Source: Aquanectria penicillioides (lineage: Eukaryota > Ascomycota > Sordariomycetes > Hypocreales > Nectriaceae). From it: 64,000 bases of DNA. How positions within the stretch are numbered: position 1 is the stretch's first letter; each line of letters starts with the position of its first letter. The stretch spans positions 4,898,746 through 4,962,745 of the forward strand of contig PYIU01000001.1 in NCBI GenBank assembly GCA_003415625.1, in the 5' to 3' direction. The notes beneath the pieces were generated by a model. That model had not been told where the DNA came from. It saw nothing but the letters and a program-made list of their open reading frames with translations, and did no database searches. The position numbers and the translations under genes were made by a program. Positions 34,701 to 45,162 of the stretch are shown here, piece by piece.

Positions 34701-35187
34701 GCGTGTCGAGCCTGTCCACTACGCCTCTCTGATCCATGCCCGGGGTTGTGTTATGCACGACATGGAGGGCGCCCGCAAGATGTTCGATTCTGTCGTCAAG
34801 GAGTCTTTGGTCCCTGTCAATGCCAGCTTGTACCAAGCCCTGTTCGAGGCTATGGTCGCCAACCACCAGGTTGCCGACACTGAGCCTGTTCTCGCGCAAA
34901 TGCGAAGCCAGCGTGTCGAGCTGACCCCGTACATTGCCAACACTCTCATTCACGGATGGGCCGCCGAGAAGAAGATCGAGAAGGCCCAACAGATTTATGA
35001 CGTTGTTGGTCGGGAGAAGCGCGAGCCTAGCACCTACGAGGCCATGACTCGTGCGTACCTGGCCGTGGAGCAGCGAGAGCAGGCCAAGGGTGTCGTGGGA
35101 GAAATGCTCACCCGCGGCTACCCAAGTGCCGTTGTTAACAAGGTTCTCGAGCTTCTGGGCGGTGGCCAGGAGGCTACCGCCGAGTGA
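31714..35187 (+). CDS. Large pentatricopeptide-repeat (PPR) protein, probably mitochondrial
   Basis: A single exon encodes 1157 residues. The N-terminus is basic, Ser/Thr-rich and low in acids for the first ~75 residues ('SRLGRLSSLQLHSAFHTER'), as in a mitochondrial presequence. PPR-type helical hairpins are clear at several places: 'DTYNILVGLLASR', 'ETYHQLISACAQAGRTADML', 'EVYAAVINAYVITDKIEGAM', 'ITYAKLISAAAREGKMDLCH', 'SFLYNALIGKLGKARRIDDC', 'VTYGTIVNALCRVSDEKFAE' and 'HTYKLLVDTHATLEPV'. PPR proteins bind organellar RNA for processing, stability or translation. The large size fits fungal mitochondrial translation or RNA-maturation factors, but I cannot tell which. The protein ends in an Ala/Gly/Glu-rich stretch after 'NKVLELLGG'. 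Confidence 0.93.
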   Translation: MPTIYSSLYSNFVRQGSTFAKSITTHGYAQSVVAATHPHVLNSQNRPVFTRRTTKSRLGRLSSLQLHSAFHTERVTAVGLAEHRPSQNHGGLDDYFEALQEQQASGELDPEWTQFEFPKRIEWKPTASSILTKDRVAAYDNEHAILEETDADSALSLEDQAVLAHIDAALEREIEARSLIEAAENASGVGSRPLSPALSRSRTPASVARSATPPADPQSQSYADHLHKLSESGRYAEIPAVFEAMLATGVQPIASAYNALLVAAIHIPSKKIEIVSKALDVYADMLRRRVSPDADTYNILVGLLASRCLEVAELKSALEDKRIRFGGMDEPGKFMLASHELEHAILCEDDRLDLAIKLFDTSVDTDAAMYSAETYHQLISACAQAGRTADMLRLFEHMEANHVVPFAAVFPTMITTFAGSGDLISAVECYNEYRNLAIAHDEGQETLHDRLDAEVYAAVINAYVITDKIEGAMKFFKKIVNEYGVRAADIKDALVTTGFVKGFIARGIYQEAFHWAQAVEAESRARAMGKIATIAADKDDKATAVAAFSSIPDHFDDLATPATSMLAMSVREGDVAAATNYWNVLANPEVRATVSFIEPTAMYAIALIGSGQVAEGLAQSEMMFQRIRATETDARPHLAEEVDEGIEIVTRYMETRGIADPREMASGFHQQSTSPYLATPAVPSFEDTFDPYAHNTDFKGSSMIADDLEGNHGRKGPRLTEALNRFRNMRRAGRHPRYITYAKLISAAAREGKMDLCHDILAMARTDMPLMPQYAVVRYGWSSILDAMVGACLTLGNRGRAEQFHQELLEMGATPSANTFGLYITTLKDSTKTFDEASEAVRIFHRAKAEGVEPSSFLYNALIGKLGKARRIDDCLFYFAEMRALGIKPTSVTYGTIVNALCRVSDEKFAEELFDEMEAMPNYKARPAPYNSMMQFFLTTKRDKAKVLSYYERMKVKGIAPTAHTYKLLVDTHATLEPVDMNAAEEVLSMIRSSGQRVEPVHYASLIHARGCVMHDMEGARKMFDSVVKESLVPVNASLYQALFEAMVANHQVADTEPVLAQMRSQRVELTPYIANTLIHGWAAEKKIEKAQQIYDVVGREKREPSTYEAMTRAYLAVEQREQAKGVVGEMLTRGYPSAVVNKVLELLGGGQEATAE

Positions 35188-35952
35188 AGGTCTTGAGTTT
35201 CTTACTTTTACATCGGCGTCATTCATTGTTGCAAAATTTTGGGTTTTATTTCCTTTGTTCACTTGGGCGCAGTTTGTTTGATACCCCGTTGTATTCTGCT
35301 GGTTGGAGAAGTGTTTTTTTCACGGGGTTGCATTTGAGAATCGAGAGGCTAAATAAGGCCCTCGATCCCTTTGATGGGACGGCGTTTGGGACACAAAATG
35401 GGTTTGAATCCGGACTGATGGGCCTCTGGTGAGAGGATTCGGGGCCTAACGTTCATGATAGAGAACACACCACTCCAAATACGGGAAAACAACATTTGCG
35501 CAGCATATAGGGACCACGGGATCATATATTGGGGACATGAAGAACAATTGGGAGGCGAAAGCAGAGAAAGAGAGGGACCTGCTGCCTGTATTACCACATA
35601 TATGGAAATGACATAAAAATAATTATAAGTTCAATATCTTCAACTTGGAGTTGTCTACAAGTGTTGTGTGAATGGGATGAAATTGACAATCTCGCGACGC
35701 GATTACACATATATGTAGTGCATGTATTATATATATGTGCAATGTAGAGCTTGCGCAAGACAAGGACGTCGAGGAAACAATTGAAATGTTGGAATGACAA
35801 TGACGCAAGATACAGGGTGTGTAGTTACTAGGAGATGTCTTTCCTTCCGTGGGCAGCGGACGGTTTTCTTCGAAGAGCAGTTATTTACAAGTCGAGGATG
35901 AGGAAGTATGTAAGTGTTGGGGATCCCAGACTTGGAGTGAATGAGAAGACGG

Positions 35953-35980
35953 ACACGGACACGGACACGGACACGGTCAC
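35953..35980. repeat. (CACGGA)n hexanucleotide repeat
   Basis: Four or more near-identical GGACAC units lie in tandem between the PPR gene and ERG8. They are followed by two CACGGT variants. Confidence 0.8.
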
Positions 35981-36235
35981 GGTCAAGATGGACAGCAGCT
36001 ACTTACATCATACATGTGTGTAGTGCACCGGTATATGGCATGGCGACTACCAGCGACCAGCGTGGGCCAGAGACACAGTGCCGATCTTGAAACATGTGAT
36101 GCATTTACACTGTACCAAGCTGGCGATGAGCCCCGCTGCTCCTTCACGATTCCTCCCGGTTGTTGTTGGTGAGCAAAAGTGCTCACGCCTCAGACCCATC
36201 GGGTTTTCTCGTCTCGTCGTCACCTCCAGGAAGCC

Positions 36236-36258
36236 TTTTTTTTTTTTTTTTTTTTTTT
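36236..36258. repeat. T23 homopolymer upstream of ERG8
   Basis: A run of 23 T lies about 160 bp before the ERG8 start codon. Long poly(dA:dT) tracts at this distance can exclude nucleosomes, so a promoter role is plausible but inferred. Confidence 0.85.
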
Positions 36259-36420
36259 CCTCTTTCTAATCTCCTGTGTCGAGTACGGCGCACCCGCAAT
36301 CGCTCTCAATTGGTATCTAACTTCCTCCCCCCAATCTCTATCTCCATCGATCGGCATCTGTCTCTTCCTCAAATCTCTCTCTTTCTTCGACTGCCCCGCG
36401 TCCACGCAGCCCAAAACGCC

Positions 36421-38034
36421 ATGACGTCTCGGAACCCCACCATCGCCGTGTCGGCGCCCGGAAAAGTGCTCCTCGCCGGTGGCTACTTGGTGCTGGATCG
36501 GCAGTACACAGGCTTCGTATTTGGCCTCAGTGCGAGGATCAACGTGATTGCTGGCGAGATTCACACCACGCCCGGGGTGCAGCTGACTGAGATTGTCGTG
36601 GACAGCCCGCAGTTCCTCGAGGCCCAGTGGCGCTACGGCTACCACCTGGCGGACGCCGGCGGCGGCATCAAGGTCACTCAATTGCAGGTGTAAGTCGATT
36701 TTTCCTTTGCTTTTGTGGCTCTGAGATTGCCACCTCTCACCTTGTCTTGTTTTCGTCTTGTTTACCGTCCCCCCTTTGCCGGCATTGCACCTGTCGTCGT
36801 CGTCGTCGTCGACGGTACGGTACCCAGGTGCCGGAGTCGCTCCCTCACCCTGGTCGACATCAACCCGGCTCCTCGGAACCGACCGATCACCACCGATCAC
36901 ATCTATCTTTATCCTCCCTCGAGGCGCCTAGTGGATGATGGTCTGTTCTCTGCTCACTCAACTTGCCACAGCGGATCCAAAATCAGCCCCAACCCCTTCG
37001 TGGAGACGACCCTGAGCTATGCGCTCACCTACATCGATCGTGTTGCTGGCCAGCGCCCCAGCCATAGCATGACCTCAGCCCGCCTCATAATCCTTGCTGA
37101 CAATGACTACTACTCACACTCGGGCTCCCCAGACACCCAGAGGGGACGCTTTGCAAAGTTCCCCGTAACCTTGGGTGAGGCCAACAAGACGGGCCTGGGC
37201 TCTTCTGCCGCACTGGTCACCTCGCTCACGGCCTCTCTACTGGTCCATTACCTCCCGCGAGAGCTCTTTGACATTGACTCGGACAAGGGAAAGCGGACCC
37301 TGCATAACCTGGCGCAGGCGGCGCACTGTGCAGCACAGGGAAAGGTCGGCTCCGGTTTTGATGTGGCGGCCGCCGTGTTCGGGTCCTGCAGATACACGCG
37401 GTTCTCTCCCGAGACGTTGGCCAAGATTCCCGAGGCTGGGACGGCAGGATTTGCAGAGTCTTTGGTCCAGCTGGTCGACGGCGAATCGACCTGGGATGTC
37501 GAGGTGGCCAAGGATGAGGTCAAGATGTCTAGCGGCGTTGTCCTTAGGATGTGTGATGTGGACTGTGGTAGCAAGACTGTGAGCATGGTCAAGAAAGTGC
37601 TGGCATGGAAGGCTCAGGATCCCGCGGGCTCCAAGAAGCTCTGGGACGATCTACAGAGTCAAAACGAGGCCCTAATCGCCACACTTAAGCAAGGTGACGT
37701 CGATCAGCTCTCTACCAAGATCTCAGCGGTCCGTGAGCTGGTCAAGAAGATGGGCACATCCAGCGACGTGCCCATCGAGCCAGACAGCCAGACGGAGCTG
37801 CTGGACGCCATCAGCGCCGTTGAGGGTGTCTACGGAGGTGTAGTCCCAGGCGCAGGAGGCTTCGATGCCCTGGCAGTGCTGATGAAGGACGACGACGAGA
37901 CCAAGCAACGCGTTGAGAAGTTCTTGGAAGGATGGGCACAGGCCAAGGGCACCAAGGTCAAGCTCTTGGCGGTCAAGGGGGAGATGGAGGGCGTGCGCCA
38001 GGAGGGCCTGAATGTATATGCTGGTTGGATCTGA
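36421..38034 (+). CDS. ERG8: Phosphomevalonate kinase (mevalonate pathway, GHMP kinase)
   Basis: Exon 1 is 36421-36689 and exon 2 is 36972-38034, joined in phase (2+1) across a 282-nt intron (GTAAGT donor, CACAG acceptor); the product is about 443 residues. Erg8 phosphorylates 5-phosphomevalonate with ATP in the cytosol on the route to isoprenoids and sterols. Exon 1 has the N-terminal 'VSAPGKVLLAGGYLVLD'. Exon 2 begins with 'NPFVETTLSYALTYI' and carries the GHMP ATP-binding motif 'KTGLGSSAALVTSL' (about 162-175), then 'AAHCAAQGKVGSGFDVAAAV' and the C-terminal motif 'GVVPGAGGFDAL'. The intron is unusually long for this window and includes a (TCG)n stretch at about 36797-36814. Identification is firm. 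Confidence 0.96.
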
Positions 38035-38979
38035 TGGGGGCAACCAACCGAAACGCAGAGCAGCCATCAGCGTCACGACCAAGCAAAGCAAGAGGAGGAG
38101 ACAAGGCAGGACAGGGGAGGGGATGACAGAGATGTCAGAGATGTCAGAGCAGGCATGGGTGAGTGGAGTGGCGGTTGATCGTTGGCTCAGCGAAGCGAAT
38201 AGAGAGGCCTGAGACGGAAATGAAACCTTGCCTTCTCCCAACGAAGTAATCGTCTCGTTTGCCGATGAACATGACGTGCGCTGAGACAGAGGCCTTTCCC
38301 CTTTTGGCGCCTTGATGAACGAATCAATGAATCAATGAACGAACGAACGAATGAACAAATAAGGGAAGAAAAGCATAAGCAATTAGATATCCGTTTCATT
38401 TTTTGGTGTAAATGGCCCACCCTGTCTCCTGGGTATGATGATGTCAAAAGAGACGCAAAAATCCGAAAACCCCAAGGCCGTCCCGTACTCCCCCCTCCTC
38501 TAAAGCAATAATAACATGATAATGGCATGACCAGACAATTTGTTGTTCCCGAGTCCCCCATGTCCCTAAAAGTAATCCCCCAAAAAATGCCAGTGTAATG
38601 TGTAGTCCCCACTCACTCCGTATTCCCAAACCCGAGAAACATAGCCAAAAAGCAAACAAAAGGAACAGCCACCAGAGCCCACTTTGCCCCCGAAGAGACC
38701 CCTATTTTATTTCGCAAGAGGGAGGGGGTCCTAGCACAAACGGTCTTGTCCGAGTCCCCATTACCACCAGCTCTCTTTCAATAGTCCAGCGGCATAGGCA
38801 TTGCACAACTCATCTTACACGCGTCCCATTCTGCGGCAGCGCACCTAAAAAAAAAAGTGGCACCGCCCGCCCGCCCACCTTGGGTTTGGGCTTTGAGTCG
38901 TGGTTGGCTGCAGGACGGTTGGCTGAGCTCGTTTTCTTCTCTTACGGCAGGCTTTCTGTTGACGTGGTCGCCTGTGCAG
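38035..38979. other. Convergent intergenic region after ERG8
   Basis: This is 3'-flanking DNA of ERG8 and of the small minus-strand gene at 38980-39723. It has tandem AATGAACGAA-type units at about 38313-38357 and no recognisable gene. Confidence 0.45.
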
Positions 38980-39185
38980 TCAGGACCGACATGGGCGGTG
39001 GGCGTAGAGGACGCGAGAAGAGGCTGGACGTTGAATAGGGCGACCGTGGCGTGTGCGGCGTAGCGGGTCTGCGATGCCGATGCGGCTGGCTGCGGCCTTG
39101 TCACGAAGCATGGCGATCCTGGCGAGCAAAGAGAAGCAAAGGTCAGCTCCGTGAAGAAGAGAAGAAGGGCGAGAGCGGGGAGGGG

Positions 39186-39236
<51 letters not shown>

Positions 39237-39723
39237 AAAAGAACGTGAAGAATGGATAGTGGTTTGATTGTCAACTTTCATGCGAAGACTGCACTTCATG
39301 GACGTAGCCTGTATCGCTATGGGGAAAGCTTGTAAGAGAGGTAGGGATTTGCTGGCTTACTCGTCTTCGGAGATGCCCGGTAGCAAGACCGGTTCACGCT
39401 TGAGATTGAAAGGTGCAGACTGATGGAGATAATGTTAGTTTCAGGTCTGGTTTTCTTCTTCTTTTGATAATGGCTTTCGAGACGAAAGATGAAAGAGAGG
39501 CGAGGAAAATACACACAATTTGCACCGATGCACGCTGCTTCTCCTTGCGGCGTCGTTGGCGGATGAGCGTGTGCACGCGGGAGCACAACGTGCGGACATT
39601 GGAGGAGATTTGCATCTTGGCCCGATTGCTGGAAGACCGGAGCTGAGCCAGCGGGGCGGGTAGATGTTGTTGACCAGAGCTCCTAAGATCGCGATCCGAA
39701 GCCCTTTGAATTGTGGGCTTCAT
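38980..39723 (-). CDS. Small basic protein of unknown function (three exons, assembled here)
   Basis: Exons 39723-39517, 39419-39361 and 39118-38980 join with phases 0 and 2+1 to give 134 residues. The introns have good signals (GTGTGT...CATCAG and GTAAGC...CGCCAG). The product starts 'MKPTIQRASDRDLRSSG' and continues with the basic 'RTLCSRVHTLIRQRRRKEKQ'. Exon 2 encodes 'SAPFNLKREPVLLPGISEDE', and exon 3 'IAMLRDKAAASRIGIADPLR' and a basic end '...YAHRPCRS'. The exon 2-3 segment, with a short acidic turn followed by a helix, looks like a conserved linear motif. No domain is recognised. Each exon alone is too short to stand out, so simple gene finding may miss the gene. The second intron contains an (AG)20 microsatellite. 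Confidence 0.6.
39190..39230. repeat. (AG)20 microsatellite inside an intron
   Basis: Uninterrupted GA/AG repeats over about 41 bp lie within intron 2 of the small minus-strand gene. On the gene's strand they form a long polypyrimidine (CT)n tract about 70 nt upstream of the acceptor. Confidence 0.9.
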
Positions 39724-40250
39724 CAAGAAGTCTGTGTCGTCGAAGAGTATTGAAATCCAGGGGAATTAAAAAAAGAATTAGCAGAAAAAGAGATGAAATG
39801 AGCAACCGCCGGTTTCTGTTTCGGCAGTGTTCCGAGGTTGAGATGAGAGTCTATGTGTAGCAGGTGGTGGTAGTGGTGGTATAAAGGCGAGCTGGTCAAT
39901 GGATTCGCTCAGTCAGTGAGGCAGTGGTGAAACGACAGTGTCCGGTGAGTGCGGCGGTGAACCTGCGGACCATCTAGGGAGCTTCTAAAAAGAAGAGGAA
40001 CAAAGCTGACAAAAATAGGCTTGAGTCGAAAAGGTCGTTTCTAGAGTGCTTTGTGTGTCTAAGAAAAAAAGAACTAATGGGGAGGGAGAAAGAAAGAAGA
40101 AATAGAAGCAGAAGAAGAATGCGACTGATTAAGATAGTAAAGGAAACAACAGGTGTGCGGGGATGGGAGATTCTCGCTGGTGGCCGGTGGTCGATGGTGG
40201 ATATCGAGACAAAGGAGTGGAACCTCGGACACTTGGGTCGAGAGCGACGC

Positions 40251-40270
40251 TGAGCTGAGCTGAGCTGAGC
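40251..40270. repeat. (TGAGC)4 pentanucleotide repeat
   Basis: Four perfect tandem copies of TGAGC lie upstream of the small minus-strand gene. Confidence 0.85.
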
Positions 40271-41035
40271 CTGGGCTCTTGTCGCGAGAGAATGAATGAG
40301 TGAATGAGGCGAAGCAAAGAAACGAATATCCACACGTCAACAAGACCGGGAAGCCTGGGCCTTGGGACTGGGAAGGGGGGGAGGGGGGAGGACCCAACGG
40401 TGCGAACCCGAGCATATATACATGCACATACGCATACGCAGAACTACACCACCACCTATGGAGACGGGTTTATGTTTTGTCGATGCAGCACCACCGACGT
40501 GTACACGTAGGTACGATGCAGGCGGCACAAAGGAAAAAAAAAAAATAAAACGCCCTCACTTCCACCCGTCTTCGTTACCGTCCCTGGCCGTGGTCACCGC
40601 GTAAAGGGCGAGCATTATTTTCTTGGGTGGGGAGCGAACGGGAACGGTCGAGAGAGCCATGGAGAGGGGCGAACAGCTTGGAATGCAAGCCCGGATAGAG
40701 CATCTAAGGGCCCGACAGCCTGTCTGAGGGTGTTCGATGGCGCCGCTGCTGGAATGAAAATGGAACACCCCCCCTTGTTGGCAGCATCACAACAGGAATT
40801 CCCGGTTTTCACCTGGTAGTTGGGTGGGCGCCACCCCGCGATCCTCGCTCATGCTCTCCCGGTGGCCAGGCCCATGACATGGGTCCTTACAGGGCAAGGG
40901 AGGCCAGAAAGCCGGGGATGGACAAAGGCGACGACGACAACGACGACGACACCGAAGATGATGCGGGCACGTGTGTGTGTGTGTGTGCGTGTACATAAGG
41001 CGAAGAGAGCGAGAGCAACCCATGTCTCAGTGCTC

Positions 41036-41059
41036 GACCTCGACCTCGACCTCGACCTT
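41036..41059. repeat. (CTCGAC)n hexanucleotide repeat
   Basis: About four tandem copies of CTCGAC are followed by degenerate CTTGAC/TTCGAG units. The repeat lies in the microsatellite cluster. Confidence 0.8.
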
Positions 41060-41278
41060 GACTTCGAGTGTGCGGGATATGAGACATCGAATTGTGCGAC
41101 GGATGCGTGAAAGAGACCTTATTGAAATGCCCAGTAGATCCAATATTCACAAGGCCCACCACTTTCAGTATAGACATTCACGACGCCATTGTTTCCTCCA
41201 CGGCTGGCCTATCCTTTGCTGCAGTGGAGTTTCCAAGTAGGGAGAGCTGCAGATGCAGATATAGTACTGGTAGTACCT

Positions 41279-41281
<3 letters not shown>

Positions 41282-41318
<37 letters not shown>
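41282..41318. repeat. (CA)18 microsatellite
   Basis: A perfect alternating CA tract is followed 15 bp later by (GCAT)n (about 41335-41356). Alternating purine-pyrimidine tracts of this kind can adopt Z-DNA. Confidence 0.95.
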
Positions 41319-41320
<2 letters not shown>

Positions 41321-41457
41321 GCGTCAGTATGGGTGCATGCATGCATGCATGGATGCATACCTCACCTGTTTTTTAAGCCTCTATTTCATCATTGTGTATT
41401 TTTTCTCATTCTTTCTTGTTTTCCCTGTGCCTCAGTCCGAGTGCGTATCGCGTGGTT

Positions 41458-41553
41458 TGTATGTGCGATCGTGTATGCGATCGTGTATGCGAATGTGTGT
41501 GTACGTGTGTGTACGTGTGTGTACGTGTGTGCGTGTGCGTGTGTGTGTGTGTA
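41458..41553. repeat. GT-rich alternating tract with TGTATGCGATC and GTGTACGT units
   Basis: Two TGTATGCGATCG-type units are followed by three GTGTGTACGT units and then (GT)n. Nearly 100 bp are almost purely alternating purine-pyrimidine. Confidence 0.85.
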
Positions 41554-42280
41554 TACGGCAAGTTGGGTCGGGTTGGGTTGCACAAAGGGGAAGCGGAGTG
41601 TCGGGACCCGCGAGTGAGTGTTAGACAAAGGAAGGGGCGAGGGATGGGGAAGGGGAAGGGGCGGACGAGGGCAGTACAGTACATTACATGTCGCTAAGTT
41701 TCGCTATGATGGGAGGCGAAGATGAGGACTAGGAGGATTCAAGATGATTAATTAATTGTGGTATGTTGGCTGTTTCTCGTTGTTGATGGTGCTGGGTGGT
41801 TACTCAAAGAACAAATCGGGGGGCGGGCACGTCCATCAATCCGTGTAAGTGGGGTTGGTATCCGTAGACACATCCTCACCCGTCTATCCCTCTCATCCTT
41901 CCCCTCCCTCGTCTCCTCGCACACTCGCTCGCGTGCGATAATTAGGTCTTGATTGCGAACCGAGACCATTCACGGATGATTGTTTGATCTGCCTACCGCA
42001 ATCAGAAAGTCTCGAGACGCTCAACCGAGGAGACAACCTTGGGTGTCGCATCCGTAACGCCGTAGCCCCGTAGCCCCGTCGCCAAACGGTTGCTGGGTCC
42101 TTGTTGCACCTGGTGGAATGCGGGTGATTGACGTGAACCCCTCGGCTGACGCTCTCAGCAATGGGAATCGAGATCCGGCAAGCGGTAAGGCAACATTAGA
42201 GTGATTACATTCATCTACTCTACCCTGCGAATCGTTACATGTCATCATCATTATCCCTTTTCTCCATCCAAATTCGTCTT

Positions 42281-43817
42281 TTATTTCGGGTAGTCCTTGA
42301 GGTGGTAGCTCTTGAGCTTGACGAACTGGTCGTAGCCGAATTTGCTAAGCGTCTGTCCCTTGCCAGAGTTCTTCCAGCCGGTCCATGCCAGATCCTGCAA
42401 TTGGTCAGCAAACCGTGTCTTGTCAAACGTGATTCCGTTGCCATTGTTATTTTCATGTCGCAACTTACCGGGCTCGGGTAATCGCATCGGTTGACGAAGA
42501 CGGTGCCCGCCTCCACGTCCTCGGCGAGCTCGTATCCCTTGTCGGTGTCCTTGGTCCAGATGCTGGCAGTCAGACCAAACTCGCTGTCGTTCATGAGTTT
42601 GACAGCCTCGGCGTCGCTCTTGACCTTCTGGACGGCGATGACGGGACCAAATGTCTCCTCGACCATGACCCGCATGGTGTGGTCGACGTTGATCAGCAGA
42701 GTGGGCTTCACGAAGTTGCCCTTGGCTGGGGGGTTGCTGAAGGTCTCGTTCTCGGGGGTAGCATCCGTGGCGCCCTTGGCCAGAGCATCCTTGATATGCT
42801 CCTCGATGGCCTCCTTGGACCGTTTGGAGACGACGGGGCCAACGTGGGTGCTCTTGTCAAAGGGGTCGCCAAGCTTGTAGCCCTTGAGGACGTTCTGAAC
42901 AGCCGCAACGAATTCGTCGTGGATCTTCTCATTCACGTAAACGCGCTCCAGAGAGCAGCAGCTCTGGCCCGAGTTGAAGACGGAGCCGTCAACAATCTCC
43001 TCCGCCGCCCACGCGATGTTGACATCAGACCTGATGTAAGCGGGGTCCTTGCCACCGAGCTCAAGACCGACGTTCACAATACGATCAGAGGCAGCCTTCT
43101 GGACAGCAAGACCGCCGGCGACGGAGCCGGTGAAGCAAACGAGGGAGATGAGGGGGTTTCGGACAATGGACTCCATAATGCTGGGAGTGCCGCAGTGGAA
43201 GTACTGCAGGACGCCTTGAGGTAGACCAGCCTCAGCAAAGATCTCGGCGGTTCGCTCAACAACGGTAGGGGTCTGGGGGGATCCCTTGAGGATCACGGTG
43301 TTTCCAGAAAGGATAGCAGGGATAAGAGAGTTGACAAGGATAAGGTAAGGGTACTGCATTGAATTAGCATGGTTGCCTTCGTTGGAGAGCTGGGCAGCAA
43401 GAGACCACTCACGTTCCAGGCAAAAATGACCAGAACGGGTCCAACGGGGACCTTTCGAATGAAGCGCTTAAAGCCCTTCTCGGCCTCGCCGTCTGTGTCC
43501 TTGAGGGCCTCATCGCTGATCTTGAGAAGATACTCGCCACGCTTCACAGCTGTGGCGACCTCCTTGGGGGTGTAGTTGATGGGACGTCCCATCTGGGCAG
43601 TGAGCTCCTCTCCGAGGGCATCCTGCTTGGCGGTCAATCCGTCCAGGAACTTGCGGACAATTGCTTGTCGCTCCTTGAGGGTGGTCTTGCGGAAGCTCTC
43701 GAAAGCTTCGGTGGCGACCTTAGGGAGGAGCTCAAGCTCTGTCGACGAGACGCCATTCCGAGTGAGGATGGCCTCGTTGGTGTTGGGCGAGATGGTGGTG
43801 ATGACTTCGACAGACAT
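42281..43817 (-). CDS. NAD(P)+-dependent aldehyde dehydrogenase (succinate-semialdehyde dehydrogenase-like)
   Basis: Exons 43817-43413, 43353-42469 and 42394-42281 are all joined in phase 0, giving 467 residues. Introns are bounded by GTGAGT/GCAG and GTAAGT/GCAG. The ALDH fold is clear: the oxyanion Asn in 'FAWNYPY' (135), 'GNTVILKGSPQTP', 'FTGSVAGG' at the cofactor site, the general-base Glu in 'GLELGGKDPA' (about 233) and the catalytic Cys in 'GQSCCSLERV' (about 267). The family oxidises aldehydes to acids; class resemblance is to SSADH-like enzymes, but the substrate is inferred. There is no presequence or peroxisomal tail ('KDYPK' end), so it is probably cytosolic. It is divergent from ESF2 over 1.3 kb. 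Confidence 0.93.
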
Positions 43818-45162
43818 TGTGGCGAGCGTGATGTCCTCAGAGGGGCTCTGATGGAGAGGAATTGAAGTCAACCTTGAAGGGGGACGCTCAGAGAAGAAAG
43901 AAGATATCCTTCGAGGGGTTGTCTCGGCCGGTGGAGTAAGCCGCGTCTGAGTGACGAACAAGATAGGCAGCTTGAACCTTGCCCCACGTAACCCGACGTC
44001 GGCCGCATGACGCCGGACCCCGCTATCGTAGATAAGTGCCGAACTATCCCAGCGCGGCTACCCACGACCCAACCTCGACAGCGCGGCTAACAGTATTCCA
44101 AGAGATTCGAACCGCGGTTACACTGTGGAGGAGATAAGGCGGACTCTGCGTTTCCGATGCCTGAAAAGCAAAACGTGGCGAGCCTGTCGGATGAGATTAT
44201 GTGACGTAACATTACTTGACGACGGGTTGGCGAAGTTGAATCGACAGCCAGAAGTTAGTTGTGATGGGGCTTCATGTGAAGAAAGTCCACGACGTAGTTT
44301 GCACAAAGTAATCCATTCCAGATAATTTACTCAATTTACTTTCATTAATTTTCTACATGATTGCCCGTACCGCCTAGGGTGGTTCTCAGGTGTTGACCAA
44401 TGAGCGAGTATGGGCGGGCATGTTCCTACGTCAAGTCAATCATGATGCTGATCATTTGATGAATTGATGACTTCAATATCTATTAGGTATGCGTTTTATC
44501 CTTCTGATAGCATGTTGTTATGGAGTCATTTCAAACCTAAATTCGTATCAAGTGATTGCATGCAGGTTATTATTGCTCATTGCCTCCTACAGTCCTTGCA
44601 TGTGTCAATTGAACGTCCCAAGATAGATATCGTGCATGTTGTTCATATAACTTTGAGACTTATAGTCTCACTGGCGTAGGTGGAGAGAATGGGCTGTTTG
44701 GTTTTTAACTTATGATGAGCTGACCTGGTGGAAAATGAATGTGCATCCCTTCCTCATCCCAACTGCATTGCAAGGTTCATGATGTTGTTGAAGGCCCCTG
44801 CTCATTAACAAAGTGTGATTCTTTGAGTGAGACAATTCTCCATAGCCATCCTTGAAAATTCTCAATTAAAAGAATTATTTCTAAAGAGCCCTGATGATAC
44901 TTCAGACCCTTAATTTTTGAGCCATTCCCCCCTTCCAATACAATTGAGAGACAATTACTTTTTGCATCTCGCCTACAGCCCAGAATTCCCATGCCTAGGT
45001 ACCTAGGTAGCTAACATACCCCTCTATCACACGTGATTAGTACTCTTGGCACAATTGGACCCACTCCCACGTCAAGTTTATCTTATCAAGACTACTTTTT
45101 TTTTGTGAAGCTCGGCAGGCGCTGTCTCTGGGTACGGGACACGCGACATCCATTCATTCGCA
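43818..45162. promoter_or_regulatory. Divergent intergenic region between the aldehyde dehydrogenase and ESF2
   Basis: This 1.3-kb spacer is AT-rich in its middle (44300-44900) and has no recognisable gene. A perfect 14-nt palindrome CCTAGGTACCTAGG (44994-45007) lies about 160 bp before ESF2 and contains the recurrent octamer AGGTACCT. A T9 run follows at about 45094. Confidence 0.45.
44994..45007. promoter_or_regulatory. 14-nt palindrome containing AGGTACCT
   Basis: CCTAGGTACCTAGG is perfectly self-complementary. It lies about 155 bp upstream of the ESF2 start codon. A dimeric transcription factor site is possible but not demonstrated. Confidence 0.35.

Larger units (their letters stand above)
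35188..36420. promoter_or_regulatory. Intergenic region and promoter of ERG8
   Basis: It contains the 3' flank of the PPR gene, a (CACGGA)n repeat at about 35953-35980, a T23 run (36236-36258) and a CT-rich leader (36259-36420) directly before the ERG8 start. No gene is seen. Confidence 0.5.
39724..42280. other. Long intergenic region with microsatellite cluster
   Basis: This holds the promoter of the small gene on the left (purine-rich on +, so CT-rich on the gene strand, about 39990-40150) and the 3' flank of the aldehyde dehydrogenase on the right. Between them lie (TGAGC)4 at 40251-40270, a G-rich run at 40375-40391, (GT)n at about 40975-40988, (CTCGAC)n at 41036-41059, (CA)18 at 41282-41317 and a long GT-rich stretch at 41458-41553. 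No gene is supported; the open frames are translated repeats. Confidence 0.5.

Noticed and set aside
36715..36968. Possible extra exon inside the ERG8 intron (frame open throughout)
   Set aside because: The encoded sequence (Val run from a TCG repeat, then unrelated residues) has no counterpart in the family, while the 36690-36971 intron joins 'VTQLQ' to 'GSKISPNPFVE' in phase.
41189..41617. Open frames rich in His-Thr or Cys-Val
   Set aside because: They are translations of CA/GT microsatellites.
44098..44120. B-box-like GGTTCGAATC on the minus strand
   Set aside because: The arms do not pair and no A box lies at the correct distance.
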